DNA from: Bacillus sp. ZZV12-4809
GTDB lineage: Bacteria > Bacillota > Bacilli > Bacillales > Cytobacillaceae
Length of the DNA stretch: 64,000 nucleotides
Direction of reading: 5' to 3'
Assembly: GCF_009849585.1 (NCBI RefSeq)
Contig: NZ_VCRN01000020.1
Coordinates: 1 to 64,000, forward strand
The notes below the pieces were generated by a model. That model was not told the DNA's origin. It did no database searches and saw only the letters and a program-made list of their open reading frames with translations. Position numbers and translations under genes: made by a program. Positions 35,566-46,230 of this stretch are shown here, piece after piece. Within the stretch, counting starts at the first letter, position 1. Each line of letters opens with the position of its first letter.

Positions 35566-37408
35566 GTTGTTTCCTCCTTGAAAGCCGTTCGGTTGTCTCA
35601 CGGGCATAGTTTGATAGCTCGACAGTCATTTCATAGCGCATAAATGGAGTGATAAGGTAAATGCCATTAAACAGCTCTGCCGCAGCATCGATCAGCGACT
35701 TGGCAATGGCAATGCCTTCAGCGCCGGCTTTTGCAGGATCATCCTTTAAAGAGGCCATTCTGTTTCTAATACTGTCTGAGATCTTGATTCCCGGAACTTC
35801 ATTATGAAGAAACTCCGCATTACGGCTGCCGGTAAGAGGCATTAAGCCTATATAAACAGGTGCTTTTAAATCTTTCACAGCTTCATGAACCTCAAGCAGC
35901 TTCTCTTCAGAAAAAACAGGCTGTGAAATGAAATAATCTGCACCGTGTTCAATTTTCTTTTCCAGCCTTCCAACAGCTTTTTCCAATGAACGGACATTGG
36001 GGTTAAATGCACCCGCAACAGAAAAGGCTGCTTTCTGGCCTAAGTCTTTCCCTGAAAAAGATAATCCTTCATTTAACTGCTTGATCATATTAATCAATTC
36101 AAATGAAGATACATCATACACGGAAGAGGCTCCCGGAAAATCACCGACACGGGCCGGGTCTCCTGTTACAGCAAGAATATCATTTAAACCAAGGGCATGC
36201 AGTCCCATTAAATGGGATTGAAGCCCGATAATGTTTCGATCTCTGCAGGTTACATGCACAAGAGGGCGCAATCCTGTCTGCTGTTTGACAAGATAGCCAA
36301 TTGCAGAGTTGCATACCCTTGGGGAAGCAAGAGAATTATCCGCAAGAGTAATAGAATCAATACCAGCTTCCTTCAATGCTTTGGCACCTTCAAAAAAGCG
36401 GGCAGTATCAAGCTTCCTTGGCGGATCGAGCTCAACAATCACCGATGGCCTTTCTCTGACAATATCCTGAAGGGGAGGGAGCTCTCTTGATGATTCCGTT
36501 TTTTCTGAAACGATAACCTTATTAACTGCTTTGATCTCTTTTTCCTCGATTGGCGGAAGTCCTTTTAGAACATCAGCAAATGCCTTGATATGATCAGGTG
36601 TTGTTCCGCAGCAGCCCCCAAGCAGGCGGACGCCCTGATTCCGAAATTCAATTGCAGACTGCCGGAAATATTCTGCATCACCTTCATAATGGAATTTGCC
36701 GTCCGTATAAGCAGGAATACTGGCATTTGGATATGCAGACAGATAGGCATGCTTTGGCAAAGGTACACTTTCGAGTGTTTTCAGCATATGATGGGGACCA
36801 AGCCGGCAATTGATTCCCACTACATCCGCGCCAATGCCGTCGAGCCTTGCCAGCGCATCAGAAATGGAAGTCTGGTTCTGCAGGACACCTGCTTCCTGAA
36901 GAGAAACCTGTGCGATAATCGGCAAATCGGTTTCTTTTCTGGCAATAGCCAGAACCGTCTCAAGTTCTTCAAGATCATAATACGTTTCCAGCAAGATGCT
37001 GTCCACACCTTCCAGCAGCAGACAATAAAGCTGCTCACGGAAGCTTCTTTTTATTTCCTCCAGTGTGATCATGTTTGGCTTAAACCCTCTGATCCCGCCA
37101 ATTGTACCTGCAACATACGCGCGGCCACCGGCAGCTTTTTTGGCGATCCGGGCAGCAGCACCGTTAATTTCTTTCACGGAGTCTTCAAGGCCATATCGCT
37201 GCAGTTTAAGATAATTGGCCGCATACGTATTGGTTTGGATCAAATCAGCCCCCGCGCCTATGTACGCTTCATGGATATGCTGAATTTGTTCTGATTGAGA
37301 AAGATTCAATTCTTCAAAACAGCTGTCTGTGCCATAGGAGTAGAGGAGAGTTCCCATCGCGCCATCTGCTATGATGATTTCATTCTTTAATTTATCCAGG
37401 AAACTCAT
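35558..37408 (-). CDS. yitJ: bifunctional homocysteine methyltransferase / 5,10-methylene-THF reductase YitJ
   Basis: A 616-aa fusion. Residues 1-290 are a homocysteine methyltransferase ([32 protein letters not shown] zinc site). Residues from about 315 are methylenetetrahydrofolate reductase ([47 protein letters not shown]). In B. subtilis YitJ supplies 5-methyltetrahydrofolate, which MetH downstream uses. GGGGGTG precedes the ATG. Third gene of the operon under the SAM riboswitch. Confidence 0.95.
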   Translation of the reverse strand: MSFLDKLKNEIIIADGAMGTLLYSYGTDSCFEELNLSQSEQIQHIHEAYIGAGADLIQTNTYAANYLKLQRYGLEDSVKEINGAAARIAKKAAGGRAYVAGTIGGIRGFKPNMITLEEIKRSFREQLYCLLLEGVDSILLETYYDLEELETVLAIARKETDLPIIAQVSLQEAGVLQNQTSISDALARLDGIGADVVGINCRLGPHHMLKTLESVPLPKHAYLSAYPNASIPAYTDGKFHYEGDAEYFRQSAIEFRNQGVRLLGGCCGTTPDHIKAFADVLKGLPPIEEKEIKAVNKVIVSEKTESSRELPPLQDIVRERPSVIVELDPPRKLDTARFFEGAKALKEAGIDSITLADNSLASPRVCNSAIGYLVKQQTGLRPLVHVTCRDRNIIGLQSHLMGLHALGLNDILAVTGDPARVGDFPGASSVYDVSSFELINMIKQLNEGLSFSGKDLGQKAAFSVAGAFNPNVRSLEKAVGRLEKKIEHGADYFISQPVFSEEKLLEVHEAVKDLKAPVYIGLMPLTGSRNAEFLHNEVPGIKISDSIRNRMASLKDDPAKAGAEGIAIAKSLIDAAAELFNGIYLITPFMRYEMTVELSNYARETTERLSRRKQHA

Positions 37409-37412
37409 CGTA

Positions 37413-38597
37413 TCACCCCCGCTGTAAAATCGATTGTTTTGATTGTTCTGCAGCAGATAACGCTGCCTTGAAATCTTCTATAATATCATCTGCGCTCTCC
37501 AGTCCAACAGACAGACGGAGAAGACTGTCTGTAATTCCGCGCTGTTCTCTTTCAGGTGCAGGCATGGCTGCATGCGACATTTTGGCAGGGTAGGAGAGGA
37601 TGGATTCAACTGCTCCCAGACTTACTGCAAAAACAGGAATTTTTGCATTTTCCACAAATGCTCTCATTGCCTGTTCATCTTCAAGTTCAAATGAAAGAAC
37701 AGCACCTGCATTCACAGCCTGTTTTTTCTGGATTTCATAGCCGGGATGCTCGGCAAAGCCCGGGTAATGAACTTTCTTTACTTCCGGATGATCATGAAGG
37801 AAACGGGCAATTTTCTCAGCTGATTTCACAGACTGGTCAAGCCTTACCTGGAGCGTTTTAATGCCTCTTAAGACAAGCCAGGCATCCTGAACACCCAGAA
37901 CAGCTCCAAAGGAATTCTGGAGGAAGGAAAGTCTTGCTCCTAATTCCGGGTCTTTCACAACCGCCAGGCCTGCCACGACGTCGCTATGTCCGGATAAAAA
38001 TTTGGTAGCGCTGTGAAGCACGATATCTGCACCTAAAGAGAGCGGTTTTTGCAGGGCAGGGGTCAGAAAGGTATTATCCACAAATGTCAGGGCTCCATGC
38101 TGCTTGGCAAGTTGGCTGATGGCCTGTATATCAGTTACTTTCAGCAGGGGATTGGAAGGAGTCTCAACATAGAAAACCTTTGTGTTGGGACGGATGGCTT
38201 CCTTCACTTCCTCCAGGTTTGTCATATCAACAAATGTGTGCTCAATGCCAAAACGGGACAGGACTTCGGTAGTCATGCGATAGGTCCCGCCATATACGTC
38301 TTCTGTTATGACAACATGATCTCCCTGTGATAAGAGGAGAAAAGCTGTAGAAATGGCAGCCATTCCTGAAGAGAAGGCAAATCCTCTGACTCCTTCTTCA
38401 AGCTCCGCAATGACCTCTTCAAGAGCTTCCCTTGTTGGATTCAGACTGCGGCTGTAATCATATTTTCCAAATACATCAATATCTTTTTGATGAAAGGTGG
38501 AGGCATGCTGGATCGGTACACTGACAGCTCCTGTTTCCGGATCGAATTTATGATTATTGTGAAGCAATTTCGTTTGGAATGTATAGTTTGAGCTCAT
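37413..38597 (-). CDS. metC: cystathionine beta-lyase MetC
   Basis: This PLP enzyme splits cystathionine to homocysteine, pyruvate and ammonia. The 394-aa protein shows [11 protein letters not shown], the cofactor loop [22 protein letters not shown] and the PLP lysine in [12 protein letters not shown]. It is assigned as the lyase, not the synthase, from order and similarity to the B. subtilis metIC pair; sequence alone separates the two weakly. AAAGGAGG precedes the ATG. The start overlaps the metI stop by four bases (ATGA). Confidence 0.9.
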   Translation of the reverse strand: MSSNYTFQTKLLHNNHKFDPETGAVSVPIQHASTFHQKDIDVFGKYDYSRSLNPTREALEEVIAELEEGVRGFAFSSGMAAISTAFLLLSQGDHVVITEDVYGGTYRMTTEVLSRFGIEHTFVDMTNLEEVKEAIRPNTKVFYVETPSNPLLKVTDIQAISQLAKQHGALTFVDNTFLTPALQKPLSLGADIVLHSATKFLSGHSDVVAGLAVVKDPELGARLSFLQNSFGAVLGVQDAWLVLRGIKTLQVRLDQSVKSAEKIARFLHDHPEVKKVHYPGFAEHPGYEIQKKQAVNAGAVLSFELEDEQAMRAFVENAKIPVFAVSLGAVESILSYPAKMSHAAMPAPEREQRGITDSLLRLSVGLESADDIIEDFKAALSAAEQSKQSILQRG

Positions 38598-39712
38598 CGC
38601 ACTGCCTCCTTTACAACCTTTGCAAAAGCATGTTCTAGATCTGCCTTCAAATCTTCTGCATTTTCGATTCCAACCGAGAAACGCAGAAGCCTGTTACAGA
38701 CACCTGTTTCCTTGCGGATTTCTTCAGGGATGTCCGCATGCGTCTGTGTTGCGGGATAGGTGATAAAACTCTCGACTCCGCCAAGGCTTTCAGCAAAGGA
38801 GATAAGGGAGAGGCTCTGCAGAAAAGGATTCACCCAGGATTCATCCTGTACCCGGAACGAAATCATGCCGCCTTTGCCTGGATATAGAACATCCGTAATG
38901 GATTCATGTCCTGATAAGAAAGCCGCCAGTTCCCTGGCATTTTTCTCATGCCGTTCCATGCGAAGAGAAAGTGTCTTCATGCCTCTGATTAAAAGCCATG
39001 AATCAAATGGGCTAAGGACTGCACCAGCAGCGTTATGGTTCATAGCAAGCTCCTCACATAGCTGCTTGCCTTTTGCGACAATTAACCCAGCAAGGACATC
39101 ATTATGGCCGCCAAGGTATTTTGTAGCACTATGGATGACAATATCAGCTCCAAGCTTTAGCGGCTGCTGAAGAAGGGGGGTATAAAATGTGTTATCCACG
39201 ATCAGGAGAACATTATGCCGTTTTGCGATGTCAGCTATCAGCCCAATATCTGTCTCTTCCATCAAGGGATTAGTTGGGGTTTCCAGAAATATAGCTTTTG
39301 TTTTTTCAGTGATAAGCTCTTCAACAACTTCAGGATTGCTGGTATTCACATATTTGCTTTCCAGTCCCCACTTTTTGAAGCCCTGTTCAAGCAAGCGGTA
39401 GGTACCACCGTATAGATCTTTGGATACAATCCATTCATCACCTGATTGAAAGAGTGAGAGAATAGTAAGTATAGCCGCCATTCCTGAACTGCAGGCATAT
39501 CCTTGATCGCCTTTTTCCAAATCGGCGATTGCCTGTTCAAGCAGCTGGCGGGTCGGATTGCCTGTTCGGCTATAGTCGAAGCCAGTAGACTGGCCAATGC
39601 CTTCATGGCGGTAAGCGGTGGAAAAGTAAACAGGCGGATTGACTGCACCTGTTGCGGATTCGCTTCTGTTTCCAATTTGCGCTAATTTGGTGTCAATATT
39701 ATACATGCTCAT
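38594..39712 (-). CDS. metI: cystathionine gamma-synthase / O-acetylhomoserine sulfhydrylase MetI
   Basis: MetI joins activated homoserine to cysteine (or sulfide) with PLP. The 372-aa protein has KLAQIGNRSESATGAVNPPV, FDYSRTGNPTRQLLEQAI, CSSGMAAI and the PLP lysine in HSATKYLGGHNDVLAG. ATG at 39712 follows AAGGAG; an ATG two codons later is possible, and the GTG at 39718 lies in the ribosome binding site. First gene of metI-metC-yitJ-metH. Confidence 0.93.
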   Translation of the reverse strand: MSMYNIDTKLAQIGNRSESATGAVNPPVYFSTAYRHEGIGQSTGFDYSRTGNPTRQLLEQAIADLEKGDQGYACSSGMAAILTILSLFQSGDEWIVSKDLYGGTYRLLEQGFKKWGLESKYVNTSNPEVVEELITEKTKAIFLETPTNPLMEETDIGLIADIAKRHNVLLIVDNTFYTPLLQQPLKLGADIVIHSATKYLGGHNDVLAGLIVAKGKQLCEELAMNHNAAGAVLSPFDSWLLIRGMKTLSLRMERHEKNARELAAFLSGHESITDVLYPGKGGMISFRVQDESWVNPFLQSLSLISFAESLGGVESFITYPATQTHADIPEEIRKETGVCNRLLRFSVGIENAEDLKADLEHAFAKVVKEAVR

Positions 39713-39732
39713 AAACACTCCTTCGTCATAAT

Positions 39733-39765
39733 AAAAAAAAGCCTTCTATAAGAAGAAGACTTTTT
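39733..39765 (-). terminator. S-box riboswitch terminator
   Basis: On the minus strand AAAAAGTCTTCT and AGAAGGCTTTTT pair, followed by T. It forms when SAM binds the aptamer upstream. Confidence 0.8.
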
Positions 39766-39779
39766 AATGTGAACAGCCA

Positions 39780-39899
39780 TTCTTCTTATCTTTCAAGTTT
39801 TTGAAAACTTGCAGGAATTAGCACCTTTTCAATCAAAAAAATGATTGAAGGTTGCTGAGGCGTCGTCGGGCCTTACCCTCGACCTCTCTGGATAAGAAA
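39780..39899 (-). promoter_or_regulatory. SAM-I (S-box) riboswitch of the met operon
   Basis: Minus strand shows TTCTTATCCAGAGAGGTCGA, GGCCCGACGACGCCTCAGCAACC, GGTGCTAATTCCTGCAAG and AGATAAGAA closing helix P1. All are canonical S-box elements. High SAM stops transcription of metI-metC-yitJ-metH at the terminator 39733-39765. Confidence 0.96.
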
Positions 39900-39993
39900 T
39901 CAATTATTAAATTTTCTCTAAACTTTACTACAGTAAACCGTTAACAGTCAATACTTTTTTGAATATTTCATGTTATAAAAAATATTCAGCAAG

Positions 39994-40023
39994 AGTCCAG
40001 GGGGGTAAGCAAAGTCCTGGACT
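39994..40023. other. hairpin between the S-box leader and sspH
   Basis: AGTCCAGG and CCTGGACT pair around 14 bases. It lies upstream of the S-box promoter region and next to the sspH terminator; role unknown. Confidence 0.4.
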
Positions 40024-40060
40024 AAAAAAACTTTCCTTAACAGATCGGAAAGTTTTTTTA
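40024..40060 (-). terminator. terminator of sspH
   Basis: AAAAAAACTTTCC and GGAAAGTTTTTTT form a perfect 13-bp stem with T-rich 3' side directly after the sspH stop on the minus strand. Confidence 0.88.
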
Positions 40061-40066
40061 GGCTAT

Positions 40067-40246
40067 TCATTCTTCAATTAAATCGTTAACCGGCACATCC
40101 ATTTCTTTTTCAGAATCTGCTTTAGTGTAAATGCGTGCTGTCTTAGTCTGCTCATCTACATGCTGAATGATGATCGGAACTCCATTTAAAGTAACATTGT
40201 GCATTTCAGCAGACTCAGCAATCTCTTTGGCTCTGCCAATGTTCAT
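40067..40246 (-). CDS. sspH: small acid-soluble spore protein H
   Basis: A 59-aa minor SASP found in the spore core. The sequence starts MNIGRAKEIAESAEMHNVTL, then NGVPIIIQHVDEQTKTARIY and ends VPVNDLIEE, aligning closely with B. subtilis SspH over its full length. AGGAGG lies eight bases before the ATG. A possible sigma-G promoter is just upstream and a terminator just downstream. It marks the organism as a spore former. Confidence 0.93.
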   Translation of the reverse strand: MNIGRAKEIAESAEMHNVTLNGVPIIIQHVDEQTKTARIYTKADSEKEMDVPVNDLIEE

Positions 40247-40274
40247 GGAAAAACCTCCTGAATTTGAATAACTT

Positions 40275-40304
40275 TAATGTGTCTAAAAAAGACACAAATT
40301 ATTC
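40275..40304 (-). promoter_or_regulatory. possible sigma-G promoter of sspH, with palindrome
   Basis: On the minus strand GAATA and CACATTA are 18 bases apart, close to the forespore sigma-G consensus. A perfect inverted repeat (TGTGTCT with AGACACA, 40278-40296) overlaps it. Prediction from consensus. Confidence 0.4.
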
Positions 40305-40403
40305 TTTTTATCTGGCATAAACTGTTATAGGTAGATCGCTTTAAAGTTCAGAATATTTGTTTTATAATGGAACAAATGACATTTTTCTTGGAGGGAAGCT
40401 AAT

Positions 40404-40643
40404 ATGCGCGAACATAGCCACTGCCGCCACCGGTTTGCCGAATCCGAAGGTCCTGCAGTTTTCCAGACCCTGGATGGCATTGAAGTAAATGTTTCTGGTT
40501 CAATGTTTGAAAAATGTACAACTTGCGGCCATTTTGATTTTCCTGTGGAAACGAGAGAAGCAATTGAATCTTCCCTAAAAGAAAACAGAAAAAAAGCAAA
40601 TGCAGCAAAACAAATTTACATTAACTTAGTTGAGACTTTTTAA
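40404..40643 (+). CDS. hypothetical protein, 79 aa, metal-site candidates
   Basis: A small soluble protein starting MREHSHCRHRFAESEGP, rich in His and Cys, with a CTTC pair (CTTCGHFDF) at about residues 38-41. The C-terminus is a helix rich in Lys and Ala (KENRKKANAAKQIYINL). The His/Cys cluster could bind zinc. GGAGGG precedes the ATG and a terminator follows. No family recognised. Confidence 0.72.
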   Translation: MREHSHCRHRFAESEGPAVFQTLDGIEVNVSGSMFEKCTTCGHFDFPVETREAIESSLKENRKKANAAKQIYINLVETF

Positions 40644-40667
40644 GCCGGACGCCATGTCGGCTTTTTT
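40642..40667 (+). terminator. intrinsic terminator
   Basis: AAGCCGGAC and GTCGGCTT pair with one bulge around five bases, followed by six T. Confidence 0.75.
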
Positions 40668-40746
40668 ATTTTGGCTTCAGTTAGTAATTGGTATTGAATG
40701 GCACTTGACCCTATAAAAAGCATTGGATTTCTTAGCGGGATGTCTT

Positions 40747-40840
40747 ATAAGCTTATTCAATGTTCTGCAGGAAAAGAGGGAGCAGAAGACTCTGAAAGCA
40801 AAGCTTAAGGAGCTAAGATTCTTCCCACTTAAAGCAGATG
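40747..40840. repeat. dispersed intergenic repeat, decayed partial copy E
   Basis: AAGCTTATTCAATGTTCTGC, then AGGAAAAGAGGGAGCAGAAG, matches the middle of the repeat family (compare AAGCTTGTTCAATGTCCTGC at copy B) but later blocks are degraded. Confidence 0.5.
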
Positions 40841-40874
40841 GTTGCTTTTTAAATCAGCGTGGACTATTTTAAGG

Positions 40875-41160
40875 AAAGGCTGTTTTCTTAAAGTTTGTTG
40901 CTTTTGCATAACTTAGTATAATTTGCTGAGTTGATCTTCGCTGTGGGCACTTGATCCTTGAAAATGCTGACGCATTTCCTTCGTGCGTTGTTGATTCGAA
41001 GAAGCTTGTTCAATGTCCTGCGGGAGGAGAGGGAAGTGTGAGACCCCGGAGGCGCAGCCGAGGAGGCTCACTTTCCTCCCCGCGGAAAGCAAGTGACTGG
41101 AGTGGAAATCAACGGGCAGAATTCATAAACAAAAAACAACAATTTTTGAAAAAAGAGCCT
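40875..41160. repeat. dispersed intergenic repeat, copy B
   Basis: A near-complete copy: GGCTGTTTTCTTAAAGTTTG at the left, then GATCCTTGAAAATGC, TTCAATGTCCTGCGGGAG, CGCAGCCGAGGAGGCTC, CCCCGCGGAAAGCAAG, GGAAATCAACGGGCAGAATT and the A-rich end AAAAAGAGCC. It lies between the gene at 40404 and the odhA promoter. Confidence 0.82.
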
Positions 41161-41307
41161 AAACAAATAAATGAACTCCAAAAATCAAAAAGCCACCCGG
41201 TTATTTCATATTTATAAAGGTGTAACCTTTTACAAATTATTTTTTTAGAATAAGTAATTGCTAAAAAAATTTTTTAATAGTTTTCCACTATATTCATGTT
41301 TTTATCT

Positions 41308-41336
41308 TTGTACAAGTAGATTTTCCGTGTTAGAAT
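41308..41336 (+). promoter_or_regulatory. sigma-A promoter of odhAB
   Basis: TTGTAC and TAGAAT are 17 bases apart, about 145 bases before the odhA start. Confidence 0.55.
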
Positions 41337-41340
41337 AACT

Positions 41341-41355
41341 ATGGAAACGTTTTAT
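41341..41355 (+). promoter_or_regulatory. candidate CcpA (cre) site before odhA
   Basis: ATGGAAACGTTTTAT fits the cre consensus WTGNAANCGNWNNCW at 14 of 15 positions and lies just after the -10 box, where binding would block transcription. B. subtilis odhAB is repressed by glucose, which agrees. Prediction only. Confidence 0.4.
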
Positions 41356-41482
41356 CCCCTGAAAAATATTATTATTCGTAAAAATGAATTGTTAATGCGT
41401 TCAAATGATGGGTATTGTATTTTTAGGAAGAAAAAACGTATTAAATTATTTACTTACAAAACAGTTATGGAGGTAATTTTCC

Positions 41483-44359
41483 ATGAAAAAGCCAACGAAT
41501 GGTGAGGGACCTTTTGAACAGGGATTTCATGGCCCGAACCTTGGCTACGTTATTGAGCTTTATGAAAGATATTTAGAGGATCCGTCGTCGATTGATCCTG
41601 AAATGAAAGAGTACTTTGAAAAAAACGGTTCCCCTCTTATGAGCGAAGAAACCGCACCACTGGCTTCATCAGTAAATCAGCAAATGAATGCCGGACAGAT
41701 TGAAAAAACACTAGCTGCTATTCGCCTGGCTGATAATATTCGTACATATGGCCACTTGGCTGCCGATATTTATCCGCTGGGAAACAATAAATCAGAAACT
41801 GCTTTATTTGAATTAAGCAAATATGGCTTAACTGAAAATGACTTAAAAGAGATCCCTGCTGGTGTCATAACTAAAGATGCCACATATCCTTTACGCAACG
41901 GACTTGAAGCAATCGAATTCCTGAAGAGCGCTTATATGGGACCCATTGCTTTTGAATTCCAGCATATATTTGATGAAAACGAAAAAGACTGGCTTCGCCG
42001 CAAAATAGGCGCCAACAGCCACAAGCTGTCTATGCCAAAAGCGGAAAAGCTAAAAGTATTAAAAAGACTGACAGAAGTGGAGGAATTTGAAAAGTTTCTT
42101 CATAAAACTTTTGTCGGTCAGAAAAGATTCTCCATTGAGGGCCTTGATACAATGGTTCCGCTGCTGGATGAAATTGTTTCTGAATCCGTTTCTGACGGTG
42201 CGAAAACAATTAACATCGGCATGGCTCACCGAGGCAGGCTGAATGTTCTTGCCCATGTGCTTGGAAAGCCTTATGAAATGATTTTTGCGGAATTCCAGCA
42301 TGCGCCAAATAAGGAACTGGTTCCTTCTGAAGGATCCATTGGAATCAATTACGGCTGGACAGGTGACGTTAAATACCATCTGGGTCTTGATAAACAAATC
42401 AAAGATGAGAATACAACCATAGCCAGACTGACATTAGCTAACAATCCAAGCCACCTTGAATTTGTAGGCTCCCTTGTTGAAGGATATACAAGAGCTTCAC
42501 AGGACAACAGAACAAAGGCCGGTTACCCGGAGGTAGATCCAAAAGCTGCTCTATCCATTATTATTCATGGAGACGCAGCATTCCCAGGGCAGGGTATTGT
42601 AGCTGAAACACTTAATCTCGGACAGCTGACCGGGTATAACACAGGCGGTTCGATTCACATCATTGCCAATAATACAATCGGCTTCACTACAGAATCTCAT
42701 GATTCACGCTCTACCAGATATGCAAGTGATCTGGCCAAGGGATATGAAATGCCAATTATGCATGTAAATGCTGACGAACCAGAAGCAGTCGTTGCAGCGG
42801 CAAGAATTGCTTGCGAGTATCGTGCTAAATTCCAGAAAGATATCCTGATCGATTTAATCGGATACCGCCGTTTTGGACACAACGAGATGGACGAGCCAAT
42901 GACGACGAATCCGCTTATGTATAATATTGTACGCAAGAGACCAACCGTGAAAGCGCTGTATGCTGATAAGCTTCTAAATGAGAAGATCATCAGCAAAGAG
43001 GAAGCTGAAAGCGTTCAAAACGAAGTTCTGGAAAGAATGAAGGCTGCCTATGAAAAAGTGCCAAAAGAAAAGAAGCAGGCTGAGTTAACCGATCCTCCTG
43101 AAACTGTCGAAAAAGGCCTGCCAAAAATTAATACAGCAGTGCCAATTGATAAACTAAAGCAAATTAATGAAGAATTGTTAAAATGGCCGGAGGATTTCAA
43201 GGTATTTGATAAACTCGGCAAAATTCTGAAGCGCAGACTGGAAGCGCTTGAAGGGGACGGCAAGATTGACTGGGGCCTTGCAGAGACGCTGGCATTTGCA
43301 ACCATTTTATCTGACGGTACACCTGTCAGACTGACTGGCCAGGATTCTGAGAGAGGAACATTTGCTCAAAGAAATGTTGTTCTGCATGATCATACAACCG
43401 GTAAAGCGTATTCACCTTTGCATAAACTTTCAACTGCTAAGGCTTCATTCGCTGTCCATAATAGTCCCTTATCTGAAGCGGCTGTTGTAGGCTTTGAATA
43501 TGGCTATAATGTTTTTGCTCCTGAAACGCTTGTTTTATGGGAAGCTCAATATGGTGACTTTGCCAATGCAGCGCAGGTAATGTTTGACCAGTTTATTGCT
43601 GCCGGCCGTGCCAAATGGGGACAGAAATCAGGTCTTGTCATGCTCCTTCCGCACGGATATGAAGGACAGGGACCTGAACACTCAAGTGCGCGTCTGGAAC
43701 GATTCCTGACTCTTGCAGCTGAAAATAACTGGACTGTTGCTAATCTTTCTTCATCAGCTCAGTACTTCCATATTCTAAGAAGACAGGCTGCCATACTTGG
43801 CAAAGAGGAAGTTCGTCCGTTAGTGATCATGTCACCGAAGAGCCTTCTGCGCAATCCGACTGTGGCATCAAATGGACTGGAATTGAGCGAAGGAGAATTC
43901 CGATCCGTAATTGAACAGCCTGGATTAGGCCAAAATCATGAAAAAGTGAAACGCATAATTCTTGGAACAGGCAAGATCACAATTGATCTAGCTGAAAATC
44001 TGAAAAACTATCCGGAGCAGGACTGGTTCCATATTTTACGTGTAGAAGAAATCTATCCGTTCCCTATGGATCAGATTAAAGAAATTTTAACCCGTTATCC
44101 GAATGTGGAAGAAATGGTTTGGGTACAGGAAGAACCTAAGAATATGGGTGCATGGAATTTCATTGAACCTAGACTGAAAGAAATTGCAGGCAGTGATATC
44201 GAGGTCAGCTACATCGGCAGAAGACGCCGATCCAGCCCGGCAGAGGGTGACCCGACTGTTCATAAGAAAGAACAAGCACGCATAATTGATGAAACATTAT
44301 CGAAGCTTAACGGGCAGATAGCTTCCCAAATTAATACTCAAACAATTGAATCGAAATAG
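41483..44359 (+). CDS. odhA: 2-oxoglutarate dehydrogenase E1 component OdhA
   Basis: The thiamine-diphosphate E1 of the citric-cycle 2-oxoglutarate dehydrogenase complex. The 958-aa protein begins with the E1-specific helix that contacts E2 ([19 protein letters not shown]). It then has the family motifs [20 protein letters not shown], the TPP site [11 protein letters not shown] with NNTIGFTT, and FGHNEMDEP. The C-terminal half has [16 protein letters not shown] and [23 protein letters not shown] precedes the ATG. Works with OdhB encoded downstream and a shared E3. Confidence 0.96.
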   Translation: MKKPTNGEGPFEQGFHGPNLGYVIELYERYLEDPSSIDPEMKEYFEKNGSPLMSEETAPLASSVNQQMNAGQIEKTLAAIRLADNIRTYGHLAADIYPLGNNKSETALFELSKYGLTENDLKEIPAGVITKDATYPLRNGLEAIEFLKSAYMGPIAFEFQHIFDENEKDWLRRKIGANSHKLSMPKAEKLKVLKRLTEVEEFEKFLHKTFVGQKRFSIEGLDTMVPLLDEIVSESVSDGAKTINIGMAHRGRLNVLAHVLGKPYEMIFAEFQHAPNKELVPSEGSIGINYGWTGDVKYHLGLDKQIKDENTTIARLTLANNPSHLEFVGSLVEGYTRASQDNRTKAGYPEVDPKAALSIIIHGDAAFPGQGIVAETLNLGQLTGYNTGGSIHIIANNTIGFTTESHDSRSTRYASDLAKGYEMPIMHVNADEPEAVVAAARIACEYRAKFQKDILIDLIGYRRFGHNEMDEPMTTNPLMYNIVRKRPTVKALYADKLLNEKIISKEEAESVQNEVLERMKAAYEKVPKEKKQAELTDPPETVEKGLPKINTAVPIDKLKQINEELLKWPEDFKVFDKLGKILKRRLEALEGDGKIDWGLAETLAFATILSDGTPVRLTGQDSERGTFAQRNVVLHDHTTGKAYSPLHKLSTAKASFAVHNSPLSEAAVVGFEYGYNVFAPETLVLWEAQYGDFANAAQVMFDQFIAAGRAKWGQKSGLVMLLPHGYEGQGPEHSSARLERFLTLAAENNWTVANLSSSAQYFHILRRQAAILGKEEVRPLVIMSPKSLLRNPTVASNGLELSEGEFRSVIEQPGLGQNHEKVKRIILGTGKITIDLAENLKNYPEQDWFHILRVEEIYPFPMDQIKEILTRYPNVEEMVWVQEEPKNMGAWNFIEPRLKEIAGSDIEVSYIGRRRRSSPAEGDPTVHKKEQARIIDETLSKLNGQIASQINTQTIESK

Positions 44360-44580
44360 AATTAGCGGGAATCAGCATCCCGTATGGGCCCGATTGGTGA
44401 GATAAAGTAAGACTTGCCAATGCCGAGCAGCAGCTTAGTTGAGCCAATCGGGTTTTTAGCTTTGATTAATCGAAGCGCTGGCAGAGATCTAGCGACACGA
44501 GAACGCGATGACAAACTGCGGGAAAAACCCCCGCTGATTGACTTTCACTTTGACATGCAAGCAAGAAGGAGGAAATTAAG
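44360..44580 (+). other. structured odhA-odhB gap (possible attenuator)
   Basis: A 221-base gap with three hairpins: CGGGA and TCCCG (44366-44382); CCCGATTGG and CCAATCGGG (44389-44452) followed by five T; and GCGGG and CCCGC (44519-44535). The middle one resembles a weak terminator and could lower odhB relative to odhA. No gene with a ribosome binding site is present. Confidence 0.45.
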
Positions 44581-45834
44581 GTGGCAGAAATCAAAGTTCC
44601 AGAATTGGCAGAATCCATTACAGAAGGTACGGTGGCACAATGGCTGAAACAGCCTGGCGACACAGTTACTAAAGGTGACTATGTTGTCGAACTTGAAACG
44701 GATAAAGTAAATGTTGAAATTATTTCTGAACACAGCGGAGTTTTACAGGAAATTAAAGCCCAGGAAGGCGACACAGTGAATGTTGGTGAAACCATCGCTG
44801 TCGTTAACGAAAGCGGACAAGCTGCACCTGCACCGGAAAAAGCGGAAGAAAAGCCTGAAGCGCCAAAGGCCGAAGAACCGAAGGCAGAGGAGCAGCCAGC
44901 AGAGCCAGCTGCTGAAGAAAAAACAGGTGGACAGCGTCCAATCGCCTCACCTGCAGCACGCAAGTTGGCAAGAGAAAAGGGCATTGACCTGAGCCAGGTT
45001 CCGACAGCAGATCCACTGGGCCGTATCAGAACTCAGGATGTAGAATCCTTCAATCCAAATCAGGCAAAACAGCAGGCTCCAGCACCAAAACCGGCAGCAG
45101 CATCCAAACCTGCTGAACAGTCTTCAGGCGGAAAAGAAGTGGAACGTATCAAAATGTCCCGCAGACGCCAGACTATCGCAAATCGCCTGGTAGAAGTTCA
45201 GCAAACGGCAGCCATGCTGACAACATTCAATGAAGTGGACATGACTAATGTTATGAACCTTCGCAAGAAGCGGAAAGATAAATTCTTTGAAGAAAATGAT
45301 GTTAAGCTTGGCTTCATGTCATTTTTCACAAAAGCAGTCGTTGCAGCGCTTAAGAAAAATCCTTACTTAAATGCTGAAATTCAAGGCAATGAGATCGTAC
45401 TGAAAAAATTCTATGACATTGGAATTGCCGTTTCAGCTCCTGAAGGTCTTGTCGTTCCGGTTGTCCGTGACGCAGACCGCAAGAACTTTGCTGAAATCGA
45501 AAAAGATATCATGGACCTTGCTGTTAAGGCAAGAGACAATAAGCTTGCCCTTTCAGATCTTCAGGGAGGAAGCTTTACCATCACAAATGGCGGTGTATTT
45601 GGCTCCATGATGTCAACGCCTATTCTGAATGGGCCTCAGGTTGGTATTCTTGGAATGCATTCCATCCAGCTGCGTCCGGTTGCAATCGATGCTGAAAGAA
45701 TGGAAAACCGTCCAATGATGTATATCGCATTATCATATGACCACCGTATTGTTGATGGAAAAGAAGCAGTTACATTCCTGAAACGTGTTAAGGAACTGAT
45801 TGAAGATCCGGAAAGCCTTCTATTCGAAGCATAA
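44581..45834 (+). CDS. odhB: 2-oxoglutarate dehydrogenase E2 (dihydrolipoyl succinyltransferase) OdhB
   Basis: E2 carries the succinyl group from E1 to CoA. The 417-aa protein has a lipoyl domain with Lys42 in [11 protein letters not shown] and an Ala/Pro/Glu-rich linker (about 82-115). A peripheral subunit-binding domain follows ([20 protein letters not shown], then GRIRTQDVE), and then the catalytic domain with [11 protein letters not shown] and [12 protein letters not shown] (His388, Asp392). GTG start eight bases after AAGGAGG. Terminator downstream. Confidence 0.96.
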   Translation: MAEIKVPELAESITEGTVAQWLKQPGDTVTKGDYVVELETDKVNVEIISEHSGVLQEIKAQEGDTVNVGETIAVVNESGQAAPAPEKAEEKPEAPKAEEPKAEEQPAEPAAEEKTGGQRPIASPAARKLAREKGIDLSQVPTADPLGRIRTQDVESFNPNQAKQQAPAPKPAAASKPAEQSSGGKEVERIKMSRRRQTIANRLVEVQQTAAMLTTFNEVDMTNVMNLRKKRKDKFFEENDVKLGFMSFFTKAVVAALKKNPYLNAEIQGNEIVLKKFYDIGIAVSAPEGLVVPVVRDADRKNFAEIEKDIMDLAVKARDNKLALSDLQGGSFTITNGGVFGSMMSTPILNGPQVGILGMHSIQLRPVAIDAERMENRPMMYIALSYDHRIVDGKEAVTFLKRVKELIEDPESLLFEA

Positions 45835-45840
45835 AATATT

Positions 45841-45872
45841 AAACCAGAGCGGAGTCACGCTCTGGTTTTTTT
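45841..45872 (+). terminator. terminator of odhAB
   Basis: AAACCAGAGCG and CGCTCTGGTTT form an 11-bp stem with a T run. Confidence 0.9.
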
Positions 45873-46032
45873 GTACAGATATCAATATATAGGGTGAAGC
45901 AGCATTAATATCAGCCGGCTAACTGCAGCGGACCAGTTTGTGGAAGACTTCGCTTTTTACTATGGAAAATTATTTGCATTAAGGAAACAAAGTACAGGTT
46001 ATGAATAGTATATTAAAAAGCGGGTGATAAAC

Positions 46033-46158
46033 TTGACAAGAAGGCAGATGAAAATACTGCAGTATAGTACGGTGCTGAAAAAATTAGGGGTGTTGAGTGA
46101 ACAAGACTATGAAAATATAAAGAAAGCAAATAAACTTTCAGCATACATCCGAAGATAA
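46033..46158 (+). CDS. small basic protein, 41 aa
   Basis: A TTG start after GCGGGTGA yields a basic, helical product: TRRQMKILQYSTVLKKLGVL, then SEQDYENIKKANKLSAYIRR. An ATG five codons later is an alternative. No family recognised. The weak ribosome binding site keeps confidence low. Confidence 0.45.
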   Translation: MTRRQMKILQYSTVLKKLGVLSEQDYENIKKANKLSAYIRR

Positions 46159-46159
46159 T

Positions 46160-46184
46160 AAAAAAAGCGGGAATAGCTCCCGCT
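46160..46184 (-). terminator. terminator of the Sda-like gene
   Basis: On the minus strand GCGGGA and TCCCGC pair around ATAGC-type loop, followed by seven T. Confidence 0.75.
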
Positions 46185-46230
46185 CTACATATACACTAAG
46201 TATTTGGCAAACTAATATGGAATTTGAGAT

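Noticed and set aside
36590..37294. 234-codon ORF antisense to yitJ
   Set aside because: Fully inside a well-supported enzyme gene on the other strand.
40951..41217. 88-codon ORF before odhA
   Set aside because: It is contained in dispersed repeat copy B.
44389..44452. Possible tRNA in the odhA-odhB gap
   Set aside because: The long stem lacks tRNA D and T arm consensus and CCA context.
44414..44647. ORF in the odhA-odhB gap
   Set aside because: Overlaps the odhB start, lacks a ribosome binding site and has a Lys/Arg-rich shadow composition.
46033..46068. TTGACA at 46033 as a promoter with TATAGT
   Set aside because: Spacing of 24 bases is too long for a sigma-A promoter.
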